From positions 1-24,599 of the forward strand of contig MNVP01000053.1 of NCBI GenBank assembly GCA_001871815.1: DNA of 24,599 nt, in the 5' to 3' direction. The stretch comes from Candidatus Omnitrophica bacterium CG1_02_40_15 (lineage in GTDB: Bacteria; Omnitrophota; Gorgyraeia; Gorgyraeales; Gorgyraeaceae). Positions 1 to 6,957 of this stretch are shown in pieces. The position numbers were made by a program, and so were the translations under genes. Positions within the stretch are counted from its first letter, which is position 1; each line of letters starts with the position of its first letter. The notes under the pieces were generated by a model. The model had not been told where the DNA came from and did no database searches. It was given only the letters and a program-made list of their open reading frames with translations.

Positions 1-417
1 TTGGCTTGGTGTATTATTTTTTTCTTGGAAGGCTGTTCTTTTACTACGCACTATGAACAATTAATGCTATTAGAAAGGCTTGGAGATAGTCAGCATGAGA
101 TTGAAGATTATATAGAAGAACAGAGAGACTCCTTTTTTAAGTTAAGGGATGATATTAAAAATAATCGATTAAAGATAGGGATACCAAAAAGGAAGATTTT
201 GTCCATATATGGAGAACCAATCTTTTGTAAGGACATCGCAAATGAAACTGATGTTAAAGAAACGTGTCTTTATCGGCATCCACTACAATATTTTTCTACT
301 GATATGGTATATCTTAAGTTTGATAAGAAGCAAAATCTATGCTGTTGGGAATTTATTTCTGGTTCGCAGGAATATGCTGTTGCAGCGAAAAAAGAGGCTA
401 TAAATGCTGAAGACTAA
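1..417 (+). CDS. Hypothetical protein, possible lipoprotein, N-terminus probably cut by the window edge
   Basis: I do not recognise the family. The frame is open from the first base and starts with TTG, so the true start may lie upstream. The N-terminus is hydrophobic (AWCIIFFLEGCSF) and has a Cys at about residue 12 after Leu-Glu-Gly. That resembles a signal-peptide II lipobox, although Glu at -2 is unusual. The middle (about residues 25-60) is charged and probably helical. The rest contains a GIPKRKILSIYGEP stretch, the style seen in small exported bacterial proteins that assess a Gly-x-Pro-containing turn. The gene stops 51 bases before the transporter and no terminator is visible between them. 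Secretion is inferred; no function can be assigned. Confidence 0.5.
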   Translation: MAWCIIFFLEGCSFTTHYEQLMLLERLGDSQHEIEDYIEEQRDSFFKLRDDIKNNRLKIGIPKRKILSIYGEPIFCKDIANETDVKETCLYRHPLQYFSTDMVYLKFDKKQNLCCWEFISGSQEYAVAAKKEAINAED

Positions 418-468
418 AATAATGAAATTTACAGAGAAGAGCATCTCAAATATGGCACAATAAAAATT

Positions 469-2595
469 ATGGAGACAAAAAGGTTTGGCACTTTTGAAGG
501 CGTATTTACCCCTACGGTTTTAAGCATACTGGGGGTAGTGATGTATTTGCGCTTGGGGTGGGTTGTTGGCCAGGTTGGTTTGGCAGGGGCGCTCGCCATT
601 GTAGTGATAAGCAATTTAATTACCTTATGCACAGGGCTTTCCGTTGCCAGTATCACTACCAATATCAGGATAGGCACAGGAGGAGCATACTCTATAATTT
701 CCAAGTCTCTTGGGCTTGAGGTAGGCGGGGCGATAGGGGTTCCTTTATATCTTTGTCAGGCAATTTCAGTAGCTTTTTATATCGCCGGTTTTACCGAATG
801 CTGGGTTTCCATTTTCCCTCAACATAGTTTCATATTAATTTCCATAATAACATGGTTCGTTCTACTTACGATCTCTTATATCAGCGCAAAATTTGCTTTC
901 CGGCTCCAATACGTCATTATGGGCATTATCGTTTTTTCACTTGTATCGATTTTTCTGGGCAAGGGTAGTTTGGAGCAGTCGATTGTTGTTTGGCATGGAT
1001 TAGGGCAGATGGATTTCTGGAAAGTATTCGCGATATTTTTCCCCGCAGTAACAGGTATTTTAGCAGGTGTAAGCATGTCGGGGGAACTCAAGGAGCCGGA
1101 ACGCAATATTCCCCTTGGAACACTCAGTGCCATTGGCGTTACCTTTTGTATATATCTAGCTTTGTCATTTTGGTTTGCCTCTTCGGCTCAGCCTTCGGAT
1201 TTAGTCAATAACACTTCTATCGTTATGGATTTGGCGCGCTGGCGTTTCCTGGTCATAGCCGGAATTATGGGCGCAACGCTTTCTTCGGCACTGACCATGT
1301 TTGTGGCTTCTCCCAGAACGCTTCTAGCTTTAAGCAAAAACAGGATAATCCCGCTTTCTCGTTCTTTTAATTACTTGAATCCTAAAGGCGAACCTACTCC
1401 GGCAATTCTTTTCACGGCGTTGATAGCCTTATTGACCATCTCCCTTGGAACGCTCGATACTATTGCAGGCATCCTGACCATGTTTTTCCTTATTACTTAC
1501 GGGATGTTGAATATAAATGTTTTTATTGAGAAAATTACCGGCATTGTGAGCTTTCGTCCAAAATTCAGAATACCTCTTATTGTGTCCCTGATAGGAGGCG
1601 CTGGTTGTTTCTACGCGATGTTTCTTATTAATCAATTATTTAGCATCATCGCAATTGTAGTAACTGTGTTCATTTACATGTTGCTTACTCGAAAGCATAT
1701 CCGGAATAATTTTCCGGATATCCGCAAAGGCATATTTATTTTTGTTACTGAACAGGCAACCAAGATTGCGTCGCAGCTTCCTTACCACCCTAAAATATGG
1801 AAACCCAATCTTCTTATTCCAGTGGAGGACCCGCGCGATTGGCTGGGGATGGTCGAGTTTATCAAGGTGATTGCTTACCCGCACGGCAGAATTTTCTTCT
1901 TGAATATTGTTGCAAATAATGAAAATGGCGCAGCAGAAAGAAAAAAGGCCTCGGAACAGCTTTTAGCCATGGCTGCTCCTTTAAGAGAAGAAGGAATGTT
2001 TGTTTCTGCGCTTGCGGTTGAGTCAAATGAATTTTTACAGGGGGCAATAACGGTAACGCAAACTTTAACGGGCTTGGCATTGCCTCCCAATGTATTATTT
2101 GTCCGTCTGGGGGTAGACCAGGATAAGGACGGGGCATTAAAAGACCTTATCCTTATGGCGGAATCCCTGGGTTTGGGAATCATGATATTTAGGTTCCATC
2201 CGAAGGTAGCGTTTGGCCAGAAGCAGGTCATTAACCTTTGGATAAGGAGGGGGAGCCCTAATATTCATTTAGGGATTTTGATTGGCTTGCAGCTGCAAAG
2301 TAACTGGGAAGTTACGTTACGGCTTATCCATGCGGTAAGCGATGATAAAGAGAAAATGGAGGCACAGAGTTATCTTAGTAAACTGAAAAAACTTATGAGA
2401 TTGCCGAATGAGACGGAAGTTGTGGTACTTGGCAATTCTTTTGATGAGGCGGTGGTTGCTGCGCCTTTGGCGGATATAAATATCTTCGGGTTGCCAAAGG
2501 AACTCGATCTGCCTTTTATAAGAAGAATTTCCGACAAAGTCAATACTTCCGTGTTATTCTTAAAAGATTCTTACCAGGAAAATGCTATTGCATAG
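469..2595 (+). CDS. SLC12-like cation-chloride cotransporter / amino acid permease family membrane protein
   Basis: Predicted inner-membrane secondary transporter of the APC superfamily, most like bacterial relatives of the Na-K-Cl and K-Cl cotransporters (SLC12). The family moves ions together with chloride; the substrate of this member cannot be read from sequence. Residues about 15-404 form a chain of roughly twelve hydrophobic segments. The first contains GVFTPTVLSILGVVMYLRLGWVVG, split here for length as GVFTPTVLSILGV then VMYLRLGWVVG, which is characteristic of the SLC12 first helix, and is followed by the Gly-rich RIGTGGAYSIISKSLG segment. Residues about 405-708 are soluble and mixed alpha/beta, as in the cytosolic C-terminal domain of SLC12 proteins. 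The ATG start puts the SLC12 helix at the N-terminus, but no strong ribosome binding site precedes it. It appears intact at 708 residues. Confidence 0.85.
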   Translation: METKRFGTFEGVFTPTVLSILGVVMYLRLGWVVGQVGLAGALAIVVISNLITLCTGLSVASITTNIRIGTGGAYSIISKSLGLEVGGAIGVPLYLCQAISVAFYIAGFTECWVSIFPQHSFILISIITWFVLLTISYISAKFAFRLQYVIMGIIVFSLVSIFLGKGSLEQSIVVWHGLGQMDFWKVFAIFFPAVTGILAGVSMSGELKEPERNIPLGTLSAIGVTFCIYLALSFWFASSAQPSDLVNNTSIVMDLARWRFLVIAGIMGATLSSALTMFVASPRTLLALSKNRIIPLSRSFNYLNPKGEPTPAILFTALIALLTISLGTLDTIAGILTMFFLITYGMLNINVFIEKITGIVSFRPKFRIPLIVSLIGGAGCFYAMFLINQLFSIIAIVVTVFIYMLLTRKHIRNNFPDIRKGIFIFVTEQATKIASQLPYHPKIWKPNLLIPVEDPRDWLGMVEFIKVIAYPHGRIFFLNIVANNENGAAERKKASEQLLAMAAPLREEGMFVSALAVESNEFLQGAITVTQTLTGLALPPNVLFVRLGVDQDKDGALKDLILMAESLGLGIMIFRFHPKVAFGQKQVINLWIRRGSPNIHLGILIGLQLQSNWEVTLRLIHAVSDDKEKMEAQSYLSKLKKLMRLPNETEVVVLGNSFDEAVVAAPLADINIFGLPKELDLPFIRRISDKVNTSVLFLKDSYQENAIA

Positions 2596-3028
2596 ATTTT
2601 TTTACAGTTGGTCTTAGGAAGGCATGGTTTTTGTGGTAGCGAGGCCGTTCCCTTGTTCAATATCACTGCCCGTCCTTACGGGAGCGACCGGTGCAAAAAT
2701 ATAGCCGGTTTATAAGTAAGATAAAAGCATTAATAACCTAATGTCCACCTGAAGGATGTGGACATTTTACATCTATTTACCTGTCAAATAGGTACGTTAT
2801 TTCCAGCCAAAAATGACCGGACAAAACGGACATTTTTACGAGGAATAAACCTCTCTAAAGCCAGAAATTTGCTTGTTTTTGTCAGTAATCTCGCTATAAT
2901 AGATACCTATTATATAGCGAGAGGTTCCTCCTCGGCTAATAGGAGCATACTGAAATCTACCGAAATAAGGTCTAAATTAAGCCAGTATATCTCTTATTTA
3001 ATGGTGTCTATTTAAAGTGTAGATATAA
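2596..3028. other. Gene-poor, hairpin-rich intergenic stretch
   Basis: I find no credible gene here. The only long open frame, 2758-3015, has no recognisable domain and runs across palindromes. Three hairpins are visible. Positions 2740-2748 pair perfectly with 2758-2766 (AATGTCCAC with GTGGACATT). Positions 2809-2837 form a 7-bp stem, an A-A mismatch and a 3-bp stem. Positions 2890-2901 pair with 2908-2921 except for two extra bases (CTCGCTATAATA against TATTATATAGCGAG). The first two hairpins end in similar GGACATTTT(T)AC tracts. The look is of decayed mobile-element ends, but no transposase remnant was recognised. Confidence 0.5.
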
Positions 3029-3050
3029 CCGTCCTATTTAGGTATACCCT
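3029..3050 (+). repeat. Direct repeat copy 1 flanking the ORF6N fragment
   Basis: This 22-nt sequence (CCGTCCTATTTAGG then TATACCCT) recurs at 3412-3433 with one base different. It contains the small palindrome CCTA-TT-TAGG. The two copies bracket a 361-bp segment that holds only the ORF6N-domain gene fragment and its leader, which suggests insertion, excision or recombination between repeats. Confidence 0.75.
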
Positions 3051-3100
3051 AGTACCACCTACTGCCTTAAAATAAAATAAAAATATTTGAAAGAAAATAG

Positions 3101-3164
3101 CCTCCAGATGTGTCTTATATATAGCTATAAGATCACAAATTGTGGCCTTAGACACAAAAGGAGG
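3101..3164 (+). promoter_or_regulatory. Hairpin that could hide the Shine-Dalgarno site of the ORF6N gene
   Basis: CCTCC at 3101-3105 is complementary to the ribosome binding site GGAGG at 3160-3164. TGTGTCT at 3109-3115 is complementary to AGACACA at 3150-3156. The two stems are joined by a symmetric 3x3 internal loop. The 34-nt apical region has its own self-complementary parts (TATAGCTATA, CACAAATTGTG). In RNA this would bury the ribosome binding site. The pairing is seen directly; a control role is inference. Confidence 0.45.
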
Positions 3165-3168
3165 CGAT

Positions 3169-3411
3169 ATGGGGCAAAAACTGATTCCAGAAACAGTAAT
3201 AGAGCAAAGGATATTCTTGATCAGAGGTAAGAAAGTAATGATTGATAGAGATCTTGCAGAATTATATGATGTAGAAACGAAATATCTAAACAGACAAGTA
3301 AAACGCAATAAAGGAAGATTTCCCGAAGAATTTATGTTTCAACTTATGCCTAGCGAGAAAGACGAACTGGTGACAAATTGGCACCGGTTTGTAATATCAT
3401 TAATATCATAG
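3169..3411 (+). pseudogene. ORF6N-domain protein, 3'-truncated fragment
   Basis: The 80-residue product has the N-terminal half of the ORF6N domain, which occurs in phage-derived and mobile-element regulators. The recognisable run is IEQRIFLIRGKKVMIDRDLAELYDVETKYLNRQVKRN, given in pieces: IEQRIFLIRGKKVMID, RDLAELYDVETKYLN, RQVKRN, then GRFPEEFMFQL. From memory, homologues continue past an NxxRF motif into a conserved YAFTEHG stretch. Here, after NWHRF, only six unrelated residues follow before the TAG stop, which lies immediately before the second 22-nt direct repeat. I chose ATG 3169 because AAAGGAGG lies 4 bases upstream; the GTG at 3142 lacks a site. It is probably a broken remnant, though a short expressed domain cannot be excluded. 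Confidence 0.7.
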
Positions 3412-3433
3412 CCGTCCTATTTAGGTACACCCT
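3412..3433 (+). repeat. Direct repeat copy 2 flanking the ORF6N fragment
   Basis: Matches 3029-3050 at 21 of 22 positions (TACACCCT here, TATACCCT there). It begins directly after the stop codon of the ORF6N fragment, so the break in that gene and the repeat edge coincide. Confidence 0.75.
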
Positions 3434-3444
3434 GGATATTTTTA

Positions 3445-3473
3445 TTGCCTGTCTTATTGTTTGGCTGTAAAAT
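3445..3473 (+). promoter_or_regulatory. Likely sigma-70-type promoter for the metallopeptidase gene
   Basis: TTGCCT at 3445-3450 and TAAAAT at 3468-3473 are 17 bases apart, the optimal spacing. Transcription would start near 3480, within about two bases of the ATG at 3482. No Shine-Dalgarno sequence lies before that ATG. The arrangement predicts a leaderless or nearly leaderless mRNA. Confidence 0.45.
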
Positions 3474-3481
3474 ATCTATAT

Positions 3482-3817
3482 ATGATCCGCCAAGAATTTG
3501 AAGTGTTAGCCAGAAACGCGTTAGAAGGCCTTCCGGGAGAGTTTAAGGATAAGCTTCAGAACGTAGATGTTGTCATTGAAGAAAAGTCAAAGGGAAGGCT
3601 TTTGGGGCTTTATCGGGGAGTGCCGTTAAAGAACAGGACTCATTATTACGGCATGGTGATGCCTGATAAGATTGTCCTTTACCAGCAGAATATAGAACAG
3701 GAATGTAAAGACACCGGGATAGGCATCTGCGAAGAAGTGAAACACGTTATACAGCATGAAATCGCGCACCATTTCGGGATATCTGACAAGCGTTTAAAAG
3801 ATATGGGCGTATATTAA
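3482..3817 (+). CDS. Small zincin-like metallopeptidase family protein
   Basis: The 111-residue soluble protein matches the small bacterial zincin-like family (Pfam Zincin_1 type) over its full length. Residues 92-96 are the zinc-binding HEIAH, followed by HFGISDKRL, which is the family's usual C-terminal signature; these homologues are short, so it is not truncated. The N-terminal half has an F-x-x-x-A pattern and a GLYRGVPL segment, also typical. Members are predicted metallopeptidases with poorly known substrates. I chose ATG 3482, giving MIRQEFEVLAR, rather than the in-frame TTG at 3461, because the family starts here and a promoter -10 box overlaps the upstream bases. It is followed 22 bases later by an exported-protein gene. 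Confidence 0.85.
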   Translation: MIRQEFEVLARNALEGLPGEFKDKLQNVDVVIEEKSKGRLLGLYRGVPLKNRTHYYGMVMPDKIVLYQQNIEQECKDTGIGICEEVKHVIQHEIAHHFGISDKRLKDMGVY

Positions 3818-3839
3818 AATTTCATAGGAAAGATGCTAT

Positions 3840-4259
3840 ATGATAAAATCCTGCATAAGGCTATCTATCATAGCCGCGTTACTGCTTATATTTAATCTTC
3901 CGGTCAATTCATATGCCGCGAATAAAATAAGGATCTTTGATTCAGACTCAGGGCCTTACCTTATTTATCCGGCAACAGAAAATATTACTCTAAAGGGAAA
4001 GGATTTTCTTGAGTTCCGATGGCAAAGGGCCGGAGGCGTCAAATTAGACCATTACGAATTTAAGCTGTATAAAGGATATGAAGCCATAGCCTCGAATCTG
4101 ATATTCAAACAGAAGTTTCCCAGGGATGTATATCCGATAAGTATCCCGGCGAAGCTGTTTGAGAATAACCAAATATATACCTGGAGTTTGAGGCAGGCAT
4201 TTATGAACGGCGACAAAAGCGGCCGCAGTTTCAGTTCATTCAAGATTATCGAAAAATAG
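3840..4259 (+). CDS. Hypothetical exported protein
   Basis: I do not recognise a named family. Residues 1-26 form a clear signal peptide: MIKSCIR, a hydrophobic core (LSIIAALLLIFNL), and a probable cleavage site after NSYA. The mature part is about 113 residues with alternating hydrophobic and polar residues and aromatic positions (LEFRWQRAGG, HYEFKLYKG, YTWSLRQAF). This suggests one beta-sandwich domain of fibronectin-III style, as in many small secreted proteins; that is inference from pattern only. A modest site AGGAA lies 9 bases before ATG. It would act in the periplasm or on the cell surface. Confidence 0.7.
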   Translation: MIKSCIRLSIIAALLLIFNLPVNSYAANKIRIFDSDSGPYLIYPATENITLKGKDFLEFRWQRAGGVKLDHYEFKLYKGYEAIASNLIFKQKFPRDVYPISIPAKLFENNQIYTWSLRQAFMNGDKSGRSFSSFKIIEK

Positions 4260-4283
4260 GAGGCGGGATGATAGGGAGAAGTA

Positions 4284-4319
4284 AGGGACGTGTCAACAGT
4301 CCCAAAATGACACGTCCCT
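4284..4319. repeat. REP-like perfect hairpin
   Basis: Twelve-bp perfect arms (AGGGACGTGTCA at 4284-4295 and TGACACGTCCCT at 4308-4319) enclose a 12-nt loop (ACAGTCCCAAAA). It lies 24 bases after the exported-protein gene. No T-run follows, so an intrinsic terminator is unlikely. The GGGACG...CGTCCC ends resemble dispersed palindromes mobilised by RAYT-type transposases, but no such transposase is in the window. Confidence 0.7.
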
Positions 4320-4391
4320 AATAGACTAATAGAGTCTAAAGCCTTGAGAGACAGAGAAGATAAAAATGGCCAATAGTCAGTAGGAGTTGAT

Positions 4392-4802
4392 ATGAACTTC
4401 AGTATAAGTAGAGACAAAGAAGATGCCTTGAAAATAAAGATGGATTCATTGGGGATAAAAGAGAGAGACATGGAGGAGAAATTCATACGTTCAAGCAAGA
4501 AAGGCGGGCAAAAGGTCAACAAAACGTCTACGTGCGTTTATCTCAAGCATAAACCCACAGGCATTGAGGTTAAGTGCCAGGAAGAGCGCTCTCAGGCTTT
4601 GAACAGGTTCCTTGCCAGGAGAATACTCGTTGATAAGATCGAATCGCTCGTCCTGGGCAGAAAACGAGAGGCGGAGAAGGAAATAGAAAAGATAAGGCGC
4701 CAGAAACGAAAGCGTTCCCGCAGGGCCAAAGAAAAGATGCTCAGGTATAAAAAAATACGTTCCGAAAAGAAAGAACTTAGAAAAACCCTCGCTATAGAAT
4801 AA
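4392..4802 (+). CDS. Peptide chain release factor-like protein (GGQ domain only), probable ribosome rescue factor
   Basis: The 136-residue protein has the class I release-factor catalytic domain without the codon-recognition domain. Residues 38-40 are the GGQ that triggers peptidyl-tRNA hydrolysis, in the context SSKKGGQKVNKTST. Next come the conserved KHKPTGIEVKCQEERSQ segment, in which the Gly-Ile and Arg-Ser-Gln are typical, and a strongly basic, helical C-terminal tail (about residues 90-136). Such tails in ArfB and C12orf65-type proteins enter the empty mRNA channel of stalled ribosomes. The likely role is freeing ribosomes stalled without a stop codon. AGGAG lies 5 bases upstream of ATG. 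It is a family-level call; the exact subfamily (ArfB, PrfH-like or C12orf65-like) is not settled. Confidence 0.85.
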   Translation: MNFSISRDKEDALKIKMDSLGIKERDMEEKFIRSSKKGGQKVNKTSTCVYLKHKPTGIEVKCQEERSQALNRFLARRILVDKIESLVLGRKREAEKEIEKIRRQKRKRSRRAKEKMLRYKKIRSEKKELRKTLAIE

Positions 4803-4831
4803 TAACCATTCCGACGCTCTTTAAATTCCCC

Positions 4832-4869
4832 TTGCAATGGTAAACCTAATATAATAAAATAGTTTACAG
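4832..4869 (+). promoter_or_regulatory. Biotin operon promoter with overlapping BirA-type operator
   Basis: TGGTAAACC (4838-4846) and AGTTTACAG (4861-4869) flank exactly 14 bases. The known bacterial BirA operator is TTGTAAACC-N14/15-GGTTTACAA; the halves match at 8 of 9 and 7 of 9 positions, with the right spacing. A promoter overlaps it: TTGCAA at 4832-4837 and TAAAAT at 4855-4860, 17 bases apart. BirA carrying biotinyl-AMP would therefore block RNA polymerase. The site lies 17 bases before bioB, which is the expected place. No birA gene is in the window. Confidence 0.8.
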
Positions 4870-4885
4870 TTCATCGTTTGAGATC

Positions 4886-5818
4886 ATGCCTATGAAAAAT
4901 ATAAACAGGGGAAATATCAGTTCGCTTTTAGTATTGCCTCTTGAGGAATTAATTTCTTTAGCCAACAAGATTAGGCAGAAATACGCAAGGCAGACATTAG
5001 AATTATGCAGCATTATGAATGCCAAATCCGGAAGATGCGAAGAAGACTGCAAATTTTGCGCGCAATCAAGCCGCCACAATACCGGAATAAATAACTATCC
5101 TCTTAAGCCTAAAGAAGAGATGCTTGAGATGGCCAAACGTGCCAGAGAAATAGGCGCAGAACGGTTTGATATTGTAACTAGCGGAGACAGGCTGTCTTTT
5201 GGAGAGCTAAAAATTATCGCGGATGCGATTTATGAAATAAAGATAAATATCGGAATCAAGATGTGCGCTTCTTTGGGCGAGATAGATGAGAAGGGATTCC
5301 TCCTGCTAAAAAATGCAGGGTTAACCCGCTACCACCATAATTTGGAAAGTTCTCCGAGGTATTTTCCTCAAATTGTCACAACGCATACTTTTATGCAAAG
5401 AGTAAATACTGTTAAGGCTGCAAAATCAGCGGGTTTGGAGGTTTGCAGCGGAGGAATAATTGGCATGGGAGAAACTTTGGAAGATAGAATCGACCTGGCT
5501 TTTTGGCTTAAGGAGCTCGCAGTAGATTCAGTGCCAATTAATATCCTGGTACCGATAAAAGGCACGCCATTAGGAGAAAAAGTTCCCCTCTCTCCAGAGG
5601 AGGCCTTACGGACAATAGCCTTGTTCCGAATCATCTTAAAAGATAAAATCATTAAAATAGCCGCTGGTAGGGAATCTGTTTTTGCTGACGCTCAAGCCTC
5701 GGCATTTATGGCAGGAGCCAATGGCATGCTTATCGGCGGGTATCTGACTATAAAAGGACAAGCGCTTGAGAAAGATAGGCAGTTAATCAAGGAGATAGAA
5801 AACCTGTGGTCACAATAG
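4886..5818 (+). CDS. bioB: Biotin synthase
   Basis: Radical-SAM enzyme that inserts sulfur into dethiobiotin, the last step of biotin synthesis. Cys51, Cys55 and Cys58 form the CxxxCxxC motif for the SAM-binding 4Fe-4S cluster (GRCEEDCKFCAQS). Cys127, Cys187 and Arg262 match three of the four E. coli ligands of the auxiliary cluster (Cys128, Cys188, Arg260). The fourth, E. coli Cys97, aligns with Asp95 here (AERFDIVTSG). Together with Cys41 (LELCSIMNAKSG), this resembles BioB from strict anaerobes. The length of 310 residues is normal. ATG 4886 or ATG 4892 could be the start; neither has a strong ribosome binding site, and the leader from the predicted promoter is only about 20 bases. First gene of the bio-thi operon. 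Confidence 0.95.
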   Translation: MPMKNINRGNISSLLVLPLEELISLANKIRQKYARQTLELCSIMNAKSGRCEEDCKFCAQSSRHNTGINNYPLKPKEEMLEMAKRAREIGAERFDIVTSGDRLSFGELKIIADAIYEIKINIGIKMCASLGEIDEKGFLLLKNAGLTRYHHNLESSPRYFPQIVTTHTFMQRVNTVKAAKSAGLEVCSGGIIGMGETLEDRIDLAFWLKELAVDSVPINILVPIKGTPLGEKVPLSPEEALRTIALFRIILKDKIIKIAAGRESVFADAQASAFMAGANGMLIGGYLTIKGQALEKDRQLIKEIENLWSQ

Positions 5819-6957
5819 AAGAATTTTTGAAGCAAAGGAAAAGTGAAGGGCTGTTGAGAGAGTTAAAGCCTGTATCTATCCGCCGCGGCCCTGCTATTTA
5901 TGTTGATGGCAGGGAATTCGTTGATTTTTCCTCCAATGATTATCTGGGGCTTTCCAGCCACCCCCGGCTTATCGAGGCGAGCAAAAATGCTTTAGAAAAA
6001 TTCGGAACATCCAGTTCTTCCTCCAGGCTTTTAAGCGGAGGCTTGGAAATCCACCATCGTTTGGAAGATAAAGTGGCGCTATTTAAGCGCAAAGAAGCAG
6101 CGCTGGTTTTTAATTCCGGCTATCAGGCAAACGTAGGCATAATCAGCGCGCTTTACGGCAAACTCGACTGCATTTTCTCTGACCGCCTCTGCCACGCCAG
6201 TATTATCGACGGAATACTTTTATCCGGCGCGAAGCATTTCCGTTTCCAGCATAATAGCAGCGCTCACTTGGAAACATTGCTGAAGCGGGAGCGGAGGAAA
6301 TCAAAGCAGATATTGATTGTCACGGAAACCATATTTAGCATGGATGGTGATAGGCCGTTGTTAGCGGAATTAGTTTCTTTGAAAGAAAAATATAACTGCC
6401 AGCTTATGGTTGACGAAGCTCATGCTACAGGCATCTTTGGAAAAACAGGCAGCGGGGTAGCTGAAGAAGAAGGCCTTGAGGAAAGGATAGATTTTATTAT
6501 GGGCACTTTTAGTAAGGCCCTGGGCGGTTTTGGAGCGTATCTTGCCGCTTCGAAAAAAACAATAGAATATTTAGTAAATACCTGCAGGAGTTTTATTTAT
6601 TCTACGGCCTTGCCTCCGGCTATCATTGCCTGTAATCTGGCAGCTATTGATTTGGTCAGGGAAGAGCCTTTTCGCAGGCAAAACCTTTTAAGCTGCGCAG
6701 CATATTTGCGCAGCGCATTAGAAGAGAAAGGTTTCCAGGTAAAAGGATGTTCTCAGATAATCCCGCTTATTATCGGAGATAATTTGAAGGCAGTTGAGTT
6801 TGCCAGAAAGCTGAAAGAGCGAGGTTATTGGATCTTAGCAATAAGGCCGCCCACTGTTCCCAAAAACCAGGCGCGCCTCAGGATTTCTTTGAACTACTTT
6901 CACAAGAAAGAAATTCTGAGCCGGCTTATTAAAGCTATTTGCGATGCCAGAGATTAA
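5806..6957 (+). CDS. bioF: 8-amino-7-oxononanoate synthase
   Basis: PLP enzyme of the alpha-oxoamine synthase family; it condenses pimeloyl-ACP with L-alanine to give 8-amino-7-oxononanoate. Residues 43-49 are SNDYLGL and 203-208 DEAHAT, where Asp203 contacts the PLP ring nitrogen. Lys237 in GTFSKALGG forms the Schiff base with PLP. At 383 residues it is full length. The GTG start at 5806 lies inside the end of bioB and overlaps it by 13 bases, which points to translational coupling; the next candidate, TTG 5826, would trim the N-terminus. It overlaps the next gene by 14 bases. Confidence 0.95.
   Translation: MVTIEEFLKQRKSEGLLRELKPVSIRRGPAIYVDGREFVDFSSNDYLGLSSHPRLIEASKNALEKFGTSSSSSRLLSGGLEIHHRLEDKVALFKRKEAALVFNSGYQANVGIISALYGKLDCIFSDRLCHASIIDGILLSGAKHFRFQHNSSAHLETLLKRERRKSKQILIVTETIFSMDGDRPLLAELVSLKEKYNCQLMVDEAHATGIFGKTGSGVAEEEGLEERIDFIMGTFSKALGGFGAYLAASKKTIEYLVNTCRSFIYSTALPPAIIACNLAAIDLVREEPFRRQNLLSCAAYLRSALEEKGFQVKGCSQIIPLIIGDNLKAVEFARKLKERGYWILAIRPPTVPKNQARLRISLNYFHKKEILSRLIKAICDARD

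Noticed and set aside
421..462. 13-codon open frame between the first gene and the transporter, as a leader peptide
   Set aside because: No ribosome binding site, no repeated codons and no attenuator-type hairpins after it.
2758..3015. 85-residue open frame in the hairpin-rich gap
   Set aside because: No recognisable domain, starts inside a hairpin arm, crosses two other palindromes and has no ribosome binding site.
3029..3433. CRISPR remnant
   Set aside because: Only two repeat copies, 361 bp apart, with a gene fragment between them and no cas genes.
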